From Hemicordylus capensis (Eukaryota > Chordata > Lepidosauria > Squamata > Cordylidae), in contig NC_069661.1 in NCBI RefSeq assembly GCF_027244095.1, forward strand, positions 143,421,501-143,485,500: DNA of 64,000 nucleotides, given 5' to 3'. Numbering within the stretch: position 1 is the stretch's first letter; each line of letters begins with the position of its first letter. Shown piece by piece: positions 11,111 to 39,555 of the stretch. A program made the position numbers and the translations under genes. The notes under the pieces were generated by a model, which worked only from the letters and a program-made list of their open reading frames with translations, did no database searches and was not told the DNA's origin.

Positions 11111-13490
11111 GTATATAAGCATAATTATGTCTTGACTAGAGATGAAGCATTTGAGCCTTTTCTCTGAAATTAGTGTAAGGAAATTCTGCCTGATTGGTTT
11201 GGATCTATTTGAAATGGTTTTGTAAGTCAAGATTGTGTTTTTCATCTCAAGCCTGCAACTTCAAGATGAAAACCATGCAGTCTCAATGCATTACTGAAGC
11301 AGCTGCATATGCAGCTTAATTGGTTTAAAATTATAGAGTAGTTTCATCTAAGGACATTAATTGGGACTACTCTGAAACTTAGTGGTTACAGCATTACAGT
11401 GTTTTGGTTGCACTTACATAGAAGTCTGACCTTTCCCTATTATTACCACCCACCACCTCAGTTGTCTGTCTAGTGGGTTTGAAGTCCAGGTTAAGAAAAG
11501 CACACATACAGCTGTTGGATCTGTGGAAGCAGCACATGATGTTGTCCTATCAGTATCACCACAGGAGCCGTGTCCTACTTGAATGCTTATTTGTTTGCTG
11601 CTTGTTTTTGACTAGTGGCAAATAGCATCACCTTTTGGGAGCGAAAGTTAATGTCATAGTTAAGATACTGAGCTGCAAAACGATTCCTTGTCCAATTCAA
11701 GCAAACCAGTATTTCAGCCCCCATATCTGCAACAGAATAATATTGCTCTACTCTTAAAGGAGTATTTAATGATCACTGAGACAACATGTGACACTTTGAA
11801 CAAGCATCATTTTATATTTGAAATTTTCTACTGATGTTCCAGTCTTGAAGCAATTGGGACTTAAGTCAGTCCAGTAATTTGAGAGAACACAATTTCTGAA
11901 TCTTTACATACAGGTAAGGTTTTTTGTGTTGCTCTGAAAGTCTTACTTAAATTTAACTGATCAGTAACTGTATCTTAAGAACTAAACCTGGACTGAAACG
12001 ATATCCGTTCATAGTTTTGTTATTTGAGAGAAATACTGCAGCAGTGCCGTTCTCCAAAAGTACTGTTACGCTTGTGCACTTTCATGAGTAGAGACATTAG
12101 TCAAATCTTTCAGCAGTTCTCTTGATTAGGAATCCATCACTCCACTGCACACATGAAAGAATAGAACCCAAGTTCTCATAAGATTGTATCTTGGTCTGTG
12201 GAGGCAAGGATGAAGCTCTCCTAAGGACCTATCTTTAATCTATTGATCCAGCTGTGCATAGCAACAGCTGTCCAAAATCTTTCCTATTCCACAATTAAAT
12301 ATACCTGCAAAGCATGTGTTCTAGAGTTATAGCTGTTGCTTCCTTCACTCTCCACCAGTGTGTCAATACACAAGAGAGCCAACTTATAAGATTACAATAT
12401 TGCTGAATTATTTCTTTAAGAATCTCAGAGTACAACCAAATCCTGTTTGAAAGATGGTCTGAACACACCATCTGAAGGACCACTTTTTCTCTTATAACCC
12501 CACCCCCCCACACACACACCTTTTAAAGTCCTTAACTGAGTTAATACAACTTCAAAAGAAAAGGACCTTTTGTATGGTGGCACTCCATTTATTGAACTGC
12601 CTCTGATATATTCATTTGGACCCCTCTCCCATGTTTTCCTGATGGCAACTGATTAAGAGTGTTTTTTCAAGCCTTTGTGGAGATATGGAGACATTCAGAT
12701 TTACTGCTGCTATTAATATATAGCAAATATAACAATAGTTCTACAGTGATAGGTTCACTTGTAAGCCACCTTAAGAGGCAGGGTGTGATTTTTAACAAAG
12801 GCAAAAAATGAACAGGACTGGCTACAACAATCATGACCACACAATGCTGTTTATATACCTAAACAGGGTTATTGCACTGAAACAACCTGTAATTGTAAAG
12901 CTGAACTCTTTAAGGCTGCCAGAATTAAAATTTTAAACTCTTCTTATCCTGTGAAAGTGCTTAATTCTTATATTGAAATACGGATTGTTTATACTGCCTA
13001 GATGTGTATATCAGGTGGAGTATAAGTAAATGTGCTGCATGTGGTTTATAAGGCAACAACAACCCTCAGTGTAATTATATCTATGCTGATAGGAACAAGG
13101 ACCATCCCTGATACAAGTGACAAGAATATTACTGGATAGAAAGTTTTGTGAAGCTCTATGAACACAGTATACAGAAGTACTTACTTCTAAAGCTCACAAA
13201 CAATCCTAGCAAGAAAAAGGAAGTAGAGGTAAGCAAGCCTTAGGCAAGCCACTTTGTCTCTGTTCCCAAATGAAACAGAACACTAGCCTGCCTTTTAGAC
13301 TGTAGTAAAAATTAGAGATATTTATATAGAGCATGAGCCAGCCAAAGTTGAGCCCTTGTTCTTTTATTCCAATGAGTGAGAAATACAGGCTTAACTTTCC
13401 CTCATTGAAACAAATGGACTTTGGCTAGATTTTGTCCACAGTGCTAAGTATTAAGAGTAAATATAAAGAGTAAACCAGAGCAACATGTTA
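11111..13490. other. Intergenic region between convergent NUDT5 and SEC61A2, no gene seen
   Basis: No convincing exon, RNA gene or recognisable transposon was found. A short C-rich/CA-rich tract lies near 12500. Part of this may be extended 3' UTR from either gene. Confidence 0.5.
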
Positions 13491-13500
13491 ATTAAATAAG

Positions 13501-13506
13501 TTTATT
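13501..13506 (-). terminator. SEC61A2: Candidate SEC61A2 poly(A) signal
   Basis: TTTATT on the plus strand is AATAAA on the coding strand, about 1.13 kb beyond the SEC61A2 stop. The implied 3' UTR (about 13490-14632) has no ORF of note. Confidence 0.45.
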
Positions 13507-14632
13507 GTCTAGTGTTTCCACTGGTTAAATTGCTGCCAAGAAGCACAACAAGGTAGTTTTCTTCAACATGACTCGCTCTTGTCTCCACTCCTTTCACAAA
13601 AGACACTGCTTTCAGACCTACGCCTTCCCTTTTTTGCAGCAAAATGAAGTTTCAGCAGCATAGGGGAATTTTCCCTCCCCTCAAAAGGTCATGAGTCAAA
13701 ATAAATTAGAAACCATACATCTACACTGAGGCAAGAGCATTCACCAGGCTGCCAGAGGATAATTGCAATCTTGGGAGACTTATAGCCTTGCCCACACCAT
13801 ATGCCTCAAGTTCACAAGCAAGTTGGTCAAAATGCTCACCCACCTTCCTGGATCAGAAGCATGGTGCTGACAGGATAACACCACAAAGTAAAAAGTACTG
13901 AACATACACCAGAGGGGGTTAGAGTAGTACCATTTTAAAAAGCATATAAATAATTCATTTAGAATATAGATTTGGGGGGGGGGTGTTATAATTTCAAAAT
14001 AAGCTCAGGAAGTCTCTGGTGGCAATTTGGAACTTTGTGGTGGTTCTGTCTTGCCAGTGTCCACAGGTACACTTAAATCTCAGAGGTCATGCACACGCCC
14101 TCCAACATCTACTGCCATGGGCTGTGGGGAAGACAAGCGCTCACCTGCTTTCCCCAGCAGACAAGAAGCAGCTGCCCTCCCTTCCGCCATGTGCCCACAT
14201 GAACAGTGGCACAGCGACAGGAGCTGGGAGCGGAAGGACTTCCCCCACCCGCATCCCAGAGTGCCACATGAAATGAGCATGGTGGCTGCTTTCATTAGCC
14301 TCATAATGTAGTGTGCAAAGTGTTACTAGTAGCAAAATGGGCACCATTTGACTGTTTCCACTGTAGTGTTCGAAGAGGAACATAAATGCATTGGTTTCCA
14401 GCATTATAGGCAACACTAGAGTTTTTTTTCTGTATTTTTAACCAATATGTAAACTTATTATTAAGGCAGCTGGTACTGGCTGCACAGGCATTGTGCAATG
14501 CCCATTATGAGAAATGGGACACACAGCACTTTAAAAATTGTGTGTGCTGGGGGAGAGATAGCATTATGAAACTAAAAGGTTGCATGTGGTCAAAATACAG
14601 CTCCCTTTCTTACAAGCCACATATTTGGACAT

Positions 14633-31848
<17,216 letters not shown>

Positions 31849-31986
31849 GCTGGCGGAGGCGGCGCCGAGAGGCGGGATCCGCCTGCTCTCCAAATCCGCG
31901 TTTTGCAGAGAGAGGATTCCCTTCCCCGCCTCCGGCCTCTTCGCCGCTCCGAGGCTGCCGGCCTCCTCTGCGTCTCACATGACCGG

Positions 31987-31994
31987 TGACGTGA
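31987..31994. promoter_or_regulatory. UPRE/CRE-like site TGACGTGA
   Basis: It matches the TGACGTG core bound by XBP1/ATF6 and also the CRE half-site family. It lies about 140 bases upstream of the SEC61A2 ATG. Translocon genes are known unfolded-protein-response targets; use of this site is inferred. Confidence 0.45.
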
Positions 31995-32483
31995 TTTGCC
32001 GCCCAACGATGGCGCAGCCATATAGATTAAAAAAAGAAAGAGTCACGCAGCACACAGCGAGAGCGCAGCCCAGCTACTCAGGAGCGCCATTCTCAGGTCT
32101 TGGAGAAGTGCGTCCATGAACGAGTTAAAGTTCCTCCACTCTCTCTGAGACGGGGCTGCAAAACTTGAACCGGAGACTGCGCATGACAGGGATGAGCGTC
32201 ATGTACTGTCCCCCCCCCACCCCGCACACACCTCCGTTCAGCCCTGTCTAGCTGCAGATCAGGTTGTTGCTTTTTCTGGTGCTCTTCAACTGCTGTAAAT
32301 AATTACTCCCCCCACCCGCCCATCTGACTTTAGCCAGGCTGGGTGGGAGGAAAGGTGCTGCTCAGCTGGCGTTTTGTTTTTCTCAGTCATGTCCGCAACA
32401 GACAGCCCCACTGAATGAACAGAGCTTCGTCTGAACAGCCTATCTCCCCTCATGAATACCAAGCAGAGACGCTAAGCGGACAG

Positions 32484-32511
32484 AGTCGAAGGCTGCAACG
32501 CGCCTTCGACT
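32484..32511. repeat. Perfect 10-bp inverted repeat with 8-base loop
   Basis: AGTCGAAGGC and GCCTTCGACT are exact reverse complements separated by TGCAACGC, with CpG in both arms. Its function is unknown; it may be a protein-binding palindrome or chance. Confidence 0.85.
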
Positions 32512-32734
32512 GGCCCCATCCGGACTGGGCCTCCTCACCTTATGCCCCCCTCCTCTTGGGAGCGAGTCGGGACCACAAGTGTGGCACCTCTCAGCTCCCG
32601 AACCAGCTCTTCCCCCTGGCTGGAAGGCAGTTCACAAGCACAAACACGCGCTGGAACTCCCACAGGAAACCGTAGGCGACAGAACCAAGAAGTGCAAGGG
32701 AACAGCGCGGGGCAGAGCCTGGTGAGAATGGGGG

Positions 32735-32850
32735 CTAAAAGCACCAAACCTGCTTTTAGCTGGCTTGTCTGGAATGGAGGGTGTGTATTCACATATCGGT
32801 CAGATGTATCCCAAAGTCCCTGTGAGCTGTCAGGGAGCGCACACTACAGG
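32735..32850 (+). repeat. Unclassified TIR-type short repeat, partial copy
   Basis: It contains GCTTTTAGCTGGCTTGTCTG, CACATATCGGTCAGATGTA and CCCTGTGAGCTGTCAGGGAG, matching the core of the copies at 36225, 37470 and 57912. Its right half is missing. Confidence 0.6.
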
Positions 32851-33645
32851 CCCTTAGGGAAGCCAGCAACAGCCCATATTCGCCCAGCCCTGCACCTTTC
32901 GTCTGCCATCAGATGCAGGGGTGCTGGGAGTGGCTCTCCCTGCTTTAAAGGCAGGGATAAGCGTTCCCAGCCAGGTTGGGAAGCTGGCACTTGGCTAAGC
33001 GGCTCAAAACGGAGCCCTGCTTTTTAAAGCAGGGAGAGCTGCTCCCGGCCTGCTGCAAATGTGCGGCCCATTCCCAAGCAAAACCTGACGCGAGGCTCAG
33101 ACCTTGAGGGGCGCAGCCTGGGTTCTGTGAATCCGTTCGTGCAATGGTGATTCTGCCCCTGCACTCCGCCTAAATTAGCTGGCAGACACGTTAATGTTTT
33201 ACTTTGCGTGGATGATGCCACATTAGTCTCAAGAACTCAAACTGGCCTCAAAAGAGCGTTACAGGCGTTGGCAGATTATTGTACCACCCAGGCGCTATAC
33301 ATAAATTATGATAAAACCAAAATTATGGTTTTCTCAAATAGACCTAGAAATTGTACTTGGCCCTTAAATGGTCATAAATTGGAGCAAGTGAGGCAATTTA
33401 AATATTTAGGATGGGTTTTGCAAGCAAATAAGAGTTTCATTACCCATAGGGACTATGTAAGCCTCAACGCCCAAAAAGTTGTCTCGGCGATCCTTTCTTT
33501 ATATACCAGAAAACGTGCCCAATCAGTTCAGGTAGTTCTTGAACTTTTCAAGGCCAAAGTTTTGGCCCTACTTATGGTGGGTGCGCAGATGGGCGCCTAT
33601 ACTATCGGAGGATGGAAACTGTTCAAACTAAATTCCTCAGGTGTA

Positions 33646-35252
33646 CAGGTGAAACTCGAAAAATTAGAATATTGTGCAAAAGTTCATTAATTTCAGTAAT
33701 GCAAATTAAAAGGTGAAACTGATATATGAGATAGACGCATTACATGCAAAGCGAGATTAGTCAAGCCTTAATTTGTTATAATTGTGATGATCATGGCGTA
33801 CAGCTCATGAGAACCCCAAATCCACAATCCCAGAAAATTAGAATATTACATGAAACCAATAAAACAAGGATTGTAAATAGAACAATATCGGACCTCTAAA
33901 AAGTATAAGCATGCATATGTATTCAGTACTTGGTTTGGGCCCCTTTTGCAGCAATTACTGCCTCAATGCGGCGTGGCATGGATGCTATCAGCCTGTGGCA
34001 CTGCTGAGGTGTTATGGAAGACCAGGATGCTTCAATAGCGGCCTTCAGCTCTTCTGCATTGTTTGGTCTCATGTCTCTCATCCTTCTCTTGGCAATGCCC
34101 CATAGATTCTCTATGGGGTTCAGGTCAGGCGAGTTTGCTGGCCAATCGAGCACAGTAATCCCATGGTCATTGAACCAGGTTTTGGTACTTTTGGCAGTGT
34201 GGGCAGGTGCCAAGTCCTGCTAGAAAATGAAGTCAGCATCCCCATACAGCTCGTCTGCGGAAGGAAGCATGAAGTGCTCCAAAATCTCCTGATAGACGGC
34301 TGCGTTGACCCTGGACTTAATGAAGCACAGTGGACCAACACCAGCAGATGACATGGCTCCCCAAATCACAGACTGTGGAAACTTCACACTGGACTTCAAG
34401 CATCTTGCATTGTGTGCCTCTCCATTCTTCCTCCAGACTCTGGGTCCTTGGTTTCCAAATGAGATGCAAAAGTTGCTCTCATCAGAAAAGAGGACTTTGG
34501 ACCACTGAGCAACAGACCAGTTCTTTTTTTCTTGAGCCCAGGTAAGATGCTTCTGACGTTGTTTGTTGTTCAGGAGCGGCTTGACAAGAGGAATACGACA
34601 TTTGAAGCCCATGTCCAGGATCCATCTGTGTGTGGTGGCTCTTGATGCACTAACTCCAGCCTCAGTCCACTCCTTATGAAAGTCCCCAACACTTTTGAAT
34701 GGCCTTTTCTTGACAATCCTCTCCAGGCTGCGGTGATCCCTGCTGCTTTTGCACCTTTTTCTTCCACACTTTTCCCTTCCACATAACTTTCTATTAATGT
34801 GCTTTGATACAGCACTTTGGGAACATCCAACTTCTTTTGCAATTACCTTTTGAGGCTTTCCCTCCTTATGGAGGGTGTCAATGATGGTTTTCTGCACAAC
34901 TGTCAAGTCAGCAGTCTTTCCCATGATTGTGATTCCTAATGAACCAGACTGAGAGACCATTTAAAGGCTCAGGAACCCTTTGCAGGTGTTATGGATTGAT
35001 TAGCTGATTGGAGTGGGACACCTGGAGCCTAGACTGTTGAACCTTTTCACAATATTCTAATTTTCTGGGATTGTGGATTTGGGGTTCTCATGAGCTGTAC
35101 GCCATGATCATCACAATTATAACAAATTAAGGCTTGACTTATCTCGCTTTGCATGTAATGCGTCTATCTCATATATCAGTTTCACCTTTTAATTTGCATT
35201 ACTGAAATTAATGAACTTTTGCACGATATTCTAATTTTTCGAGTTTCACCTG
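33646..35252. mobile_element. Tc1-like DNA transposon, nearly intact (1607 bp)
   Basis: It is flanked by TA on both sides (33644-33645 and 35253-35254). The terminal inverted repeats are 202 bp (33646-33847 and 35051-35252), begin CAGGTGAAACTCGAAAAATT, and differ at only two positions by eye. One transposase gene lies on the minus strand. It is inserted in the LINE at 33185-36155. The near-identical ends imply recent transposition. Confidence 0.95.
33923..34960 (-). pseudogene. Tc1 transposase, DD34E, with one in-frame stop
   Basis: It is a cut-and-paste transposase. The most likely start is the internal MGKTADLTVVQ at 34924, giving about 333 codons. The N-terminal paired-like helix-turn-helix DNA-binding region includes GCSQSAVSKHI. 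The catalytic triad is present: D in LFSDESNF, D in QDLAPAH and E in NPIENLWG, with 34 residues between the second and third. A single TAG at 34220-34222 replaces what is normally CAG (Gln) just before QDLAPAH. No frameshift was seen. Apart from that stop the protein looks full length. Confidence 0.92.
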
Positions 35253-36164
35253 TATACTGAGGGTTGCCCAGTCTGTCCCCAATGCATGCCTCAGATTGGA
35301 AGTAGGCTGGCCTACAGTTGAGGCCAGAATTTGGAAGGCTATGTTCAGCTATTGGCTTAAGCTGTTTTTCTGCCCTGATGGGCTTGCCCCGCTAGAAGAT
35401 CCTTTTAAGACCCGCTGGAAATGGGACATCAACAATAAATTGAGCAGGTTGGGTTTCTCCTTTTCGGTGATTAGACAGGTGGGCCTTGACAAGGCCTCAG
35501 ACGCCATAATCCAACGTATGAGGGACATTGCCAAGCAGGAGGATGCTAGCAAAATAAGATCTGGGATTTTTATGGGGGCCCAAATTGATAGACGGCTCCC
35601 GGCTAGATACCTGACAAAGCTATCTTTCGTTGAACATCATAGAGCAATGACTGCGGTTAGACTCAATGCCCTTCCTTCTGCCGTCCTGGAAGGGCGATTC
35701 CAGAAAACCCCCTATCTCCAGAGATTGTGCCCGTGTCAAGCAGGAGGGGTTGAATCCACTGAACATGTTTTGTTGAATTGTTGTTTTTATAAGGATCTAA
35801 GAGAAGAATTAATTTTTCCCCTTTTAAGAGATCATAGATTGACCTCAGGCCAGGAGAGAGTGGAGTTTTTACTCGCAGATCTGGACGATTTCATCTCTGC
35901 AAGAGTTGCCAAGTTTCTTTGCATTGAAAGTAAACTTCGCAGAAGATATGTTGAGATGGTAGATGTGGGCATAGCACATTAGGAGAGTGAACAGATTTTA
36001 TTTATTTGAAACTTTCCTATGTATGATACTGCAGCTTTTATTGTATTGCTCCTATTGTAGTTTCTTTTGATGCTACTGATGTGATGAGATGTATAGTTTT
36101 CTGTGTGGTTCTGTTGTAATGAGAAGCCGTTGGCTGTAATAACAATAAAGTAAAGTAAGCACTC

Positions 36165-36590
36165 CAGACATGCTTCAGGTTTTTCAGTGCATGTTAGAGC
36201 ATAGCTCATTTATGTCTGCGAAGTTTTTCACACACGGCTTTTAAAGCACTTGAACTCACTTCTCCTCCAGAATGGAGGGGGTGCATCCACATATTGACCA
36301 GATTTACCCTGAAGTCCCTACGAGTTATCAGGGAGTAGTTCACACACAATTTGGGTTTTTCACTGCATGTTAGAGTATAGCCCGATTTAAATCCAGGGTT
36401 TAAAAAAATCACTATTTGTGTTGGGTTTTTTGGGATGAGTTCACAGTAAAGCTTTCCCATAAACTCGCAGTAAAGCGTGCTGTGTGTAAAAGGGGTAAAA
36501 ATATCAACTTTTTGCATCAGTTTTTTTGGGGCAAAGTTGAACCCACAATAAACTGGCAGTAAAGCCTGCTGTCTGAAATGTTCCATGTGC
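36165..36590 (+). repeat. Unclassified TIR-type short repeat, near-complete copy plus a partial one
   Basis: 36165-36215 repeats the segment CAGGTTTTTCAGTGCATGTTAGAGCATAG. The main copy (36225-36590) holds the whole order: GCTTTTAAAGCACTTGAAC, CACATATTGACCAGATTTA, CATGTTAGAGTATAGCCCGA, CAGTAAAGC, and the right end GCCTGCTGTCTGAAATGTTCC. Confidence 0.65.
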
Positions 36591-36642
36591 AGAATGAGCC
36601 CTTGCCCTCTAGTCCATGGCACTGGTTCCTGAAAGTGGTAAG

Positions 36643-37146
36643 CACTGTTCTCTCTAATTTTTTTTATCTGTGTGTGGAATGAGTTTTGTTCTGGGCAGCA
36701 GTATCAAGGCAGTGTGTGTCCATGTGTATTCAGAGTGGGACATTCCTGATTCAACCTGAGCGGGATCTAAAATTGCAGAGAGGAGAGCTGGTCTTGTGGT
36801 AGCTAGCATGACTTGTCCCCATAGCTAAGCAGGGTCTGCTCTGGTTGCATCTGAATGGGAGACTTGATGTGTGAGCACTGTAAGATATTCCCCTTAGGGG
36901 ATGGAGCTGCTCTGGGAAGAGCAGAAGGTTTCAACTTCCCTCCCTGGCTTCTCCAAGATAGGCCTGAGAGAGATTCCTGCCTGCAGCCTTGGAGAAGCCA
37001 CTGCCAGTCTGTGAAGACAATACTGAGCTAGATAGACCAATGGTCTGACTCAGTATATGGCAGTTTCCTATGCTTCCTATGTAACTGAGCAGACATCAAA
37101 AAATGTGTGAGTGCATGCAGGTGTGCATGCCTTAGAGGGAACACTG
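36643..37146. mobile_element. hAT-like non-autonomous element carrying a nested SINE
   Basis: The ends CACTGTTCTCTCTAA and TTAGAGGGAACACTG are inverted repeats. The flanks GTGGTAAG and GTCGTAGG form an 8-bp target duplication with two mismatches. About 200 bp of the element's own sequence surrounds a Sauria SINE. Confidence 0.75.
36778..37085 (+). mobile_element. Sauria-type SINE, nested, near full length
   Basis: GAGGAGAGCTGGTCTTGTGG head, GATATTCCCCTTAGGGGATG middle, TGGTCTGACTCAGTATATGG and TTCCTATG end. It sits inside the hAT-like element, so it is the younger insertion. Confidence 0.9.
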
Positions 37147-37469
37147 GTCGTAGGGGAGGCACTGGATAAAGCTGCTACCCAGTTTGATGTGTGGGAGACT
37201 CCTCTCACTGGGAGAATTCTCAGCCCCTCAGGGTGGAAAAAGAGCCCACCAAAAACAGTTCAGGCCACCCATACCTGTGTGGAGAATAATTCCAACAAAG
37301 GGCAGTCTCATGAGGTGCCCTCTTAGCACACCCACTCCTCCCACTCCCAGGGGTCTGATTATGAATCTCCTGACCCTATCACAAGGTTTAGAAGCAAAAA
37401 GAGCCCTCTTCCCTCCTCAGTTCACAACTCTGGGACACCCACAGGCAAGCCAGGATTCTGCACCCCACG

Positions 37470-37712
37470 GGGCTTTTAGCTCGCTTCTCTGGAATGGAGA
37501 GTGCATGTTCACATATCGGCCAGATTTACCCCAAAGTCCCTGTGAGCTATCAGGAGCACTCCAAACATGATTTGGGTTTTTCATTGCACATTAGAGCGTA
37601 GCCTGGTTTATGTCCAGGGTAAAAAATTCCACGTGTAGCGTCGGTTTCTGGGGGGCAAATTCAAACTCACAATAAAGCCTGCTGTCTGGAAATGCTCCAA
37701 GTCTGAGGTTTC
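37470..37712 (+). repeat. Unclassified TIR-type short repeat, near-complete copy
   Basis: GGGCTTTTAGCTCGCTTCTC, CACATATCGGCCAGATTTAC, CCCTGTGAGCTATCAGGAGC, TTAGAGCGTAGCC, ACTCACAATAAAGCC, and the right end GCCTGCTGTCTGGAAATGCTCC read in order. This is the cleanest right terminus of the family in the window. Confidence 0.7.
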
Positions 37713-37719
37713 TATTACA

Positions 37720-38730
37720 GACGAGGAGAGCTGATCCAGCCATCCTCAGTTCCACCCTGTCTCTTTCTGCAAGAGGTTTTTGGACTTTTTAAAGAGGGGT
37801 GTGTAGGGTTCTATGAAGCTTGAAATTCAGCTCCCTGCTTCCTTTTCCTAAGAGTCTGAGGGAGAGTAAGAAGTGTTCCCCGCACAATAGGGTTCTTCCT
37901 TGACATTCTATATCCTCAAGTATTTCAAGTTATAATCCATAAAAATGAGAATAAGAGCTGCAGATCTTTGCTACAAAATGGCCAGAGGTGTAGTCCAGCC
38001 AAAATGTGGGAACACCATTCCTGCACTTCTCCCCGAGACTCTCCCTGGCCCAGGTCCCAGGTGGCACTGGTGGGCACCAAACTATCCTCCCCAACTGTCC
38101 GTCCACAATGTAGCATAGAGCACACATACACAGTCCACTTGCTGCTCACAGCTCGCTCTGTTGCCCAGTCCCCTACACAGCCTCAGCACCTCACCAAAAA
38201 GGCCCCTCTGTGGGTGCAATGAGTGAGCCAACGAGCAAGCAAGCAAGCAAGGCTCGTCAGGGAAGGCTCCCTCGCTCTCCCTTCTCCTCAGTGCATGCCT
38301 CCTTGCCTGCTTCCTTCCTTGGCACTCAGGGCAGCAGACTGGAGGAGTTTGCAGCTGCAGCAGCAACAGATCTGCACCACCCTCTGGGGATACTCATTCA
38401 CTCTTCTCATTGGGGCTCCAGCTTACAATAAACTGGGGAGGCCTCGATGGCAGTCGGGACCCCACACAAGTGGGTTCAGAACAATGACGTCTTCCCATTC
38501 CCAGCTCCTGCCCAGGCTGCCCACAAAGTTGGTGGTACTTAGTATGGTGCCCAGGTGGGGAGGCTGCTCTTGATCCCTCATACGCGCCCCCACACACACC
38601 TTCCTTCTCTCCCTACAGAAACAGCTGACTGGCAGGTGCAGAGGAAGGGGGAAAGAGATAGTGAACAGCTGCATGATGCTTCTGTTGGATTTCAGCTTGT
38701 CAAAGGCTAGCAGCAACTTTAAGAAATGTC
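37720..38730. other. Intergenic, no feature recognised
   Basis: Several overlapping open frames in GC-rich sequence lack recognisable domains or splice context. Confidence 0.4.
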
Positions 38731-38734
38731 TCTA

Positions 38735-38890
38735 AATACCTGTTGCAGGGGAGCAACAGCAAGAGAGAGGGCATGCCCTCCTCTCTTGCCTGTGGGCTTC
38801 CCAGAGGCATCTGGTGGACTACTGTGTGAAACAGGATGCTCAGCTAGATAGGCCTTAGGCTTGATCCAGCAGGGCTGTTCTTATATTCTT
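38735..38890 (+). repeat. Interspersed repeat 3' end (second copy of the 17640-17790 type)
   Basis: CTTGCCTGTGGGCTTCCCAGAGG is followed by GAAACAGGATGCTCAGCTAG and TTGATCCAGCAGGGCTG...TTCTTAT. Confidence 0.45.
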
Positions 38891-39449
38891 AAGGAATGGC
38901 AGTGCCTAGATCTCCCACAGCGTTTTACCAGGAGGAAAAAGAGAAAGCAGCTGCCAAGCAAGGAAATGAATGTTGTTGGGGGAGCCATACAGAGAGAGAA
39001 CGAAGAAATGAGGGAAGCAGAGAGAAAGGGGGAGCAAATGTGTGGGGAATGTGGAGGGAAACTAGAGAGAGGGGAGAGACAGAGGAAATTGGAACTTAAT
39101 GAGATTACAACTGTTATTCAAAGGTGTACTGACTCTGAGGGAATATTGGGGGAAACGGGAGAGAGAGGAGGTGGTGTAGGAGATGGGGGGAACTTCTTGA
39201 TGATATTACAATGGTTATTCAAAGGTATACTCCCTCTGAACCTGGAGGATCTACATAGCCATCATGACTAAGAAGTAATTAGACATATTCCTCTGTGAAT
39301 GAGTCTAATGCTTTTGAAAAAGTCACCCAAACTGAGTTAGTTGAAAAGTGTGTCCCTTTCGGGTAGGCCCATCAATAAGAGAATTCTTATAGTATTGTGT
39401 TTAAAACTTAAGTTTCTTTGAGCAAGGTGTTTTGCCAAATAAATGTTTG

Positions 39450-39555
39450 AAAGTCAGACCATTGGTCTATATCCAGTTCAGTACTGTGTGCACTGACTGG
39501 CAGTGTCTCTCCAGGCAGCGCGGGGATCTTTCCTATTCGTAACTGGAGATGCCTC
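39450..39555 (-). mobile_element. Sauria-type SINE tail fragment
   Basis: GTCAGACCATTGGTCTATAT, TTCAGTACTGTGTGCACTGA and CTGGCAGTGTCTCTCCA are the reverse of the SINE tail. The head is absent. Confidence 0.5.

Larger units (their letters stand above)
32180..33180. other. GC-rich region upstream of SEC61A2, no gene seen
   Basis: It has CpG-rich stretches, open frames without recognisable similarity, one short hairpin (32484-32511) and part of the TIR-type repeat (32735-32850). Confidence 0.4.
33185..36155 (+). mobile_element. Non-LTR retrotransposon of uncertain clade, 5'-truncated, split by a Tc1 element
   Basis: The left part encodes RT palm and thumb: CVDDATLVSRTQTGLKRAL (catalytic DD kept), then NYDKTKIMVF and FKYLGWVLQ. 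After the Tc1 insertion it resumes as VAQSVPNACLRLEVGWPTVE and runs to a C-terminal Cys-rich finger (CPCQ...ESTEHVLLNC). It ends in a TAAAGTAAAGTAAG tail. About 1.36 kb of LINE remains. One frame change lies near the insertion point; otherwise the 228-residue C-terminal frame is open. A related copy lies at 63644-64000. The clade may be R4-, Vingi- or I-like; I cannot decide. Confidence 0.75.

Noticed and set aside
14019-14416. Overlapping open frames on both strands near the SEC61A2 3' end
   Set aside because: They lie within the inferred 3' UTR, in a GC-richer patch, and match nothing known.
32542-33027. A 161-codon open frame upstream of SEC61A2
   Set aside because: The GC-rich sequence gives long frames by chance. 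It overlaps a repeat copy and has no recognisable domain.
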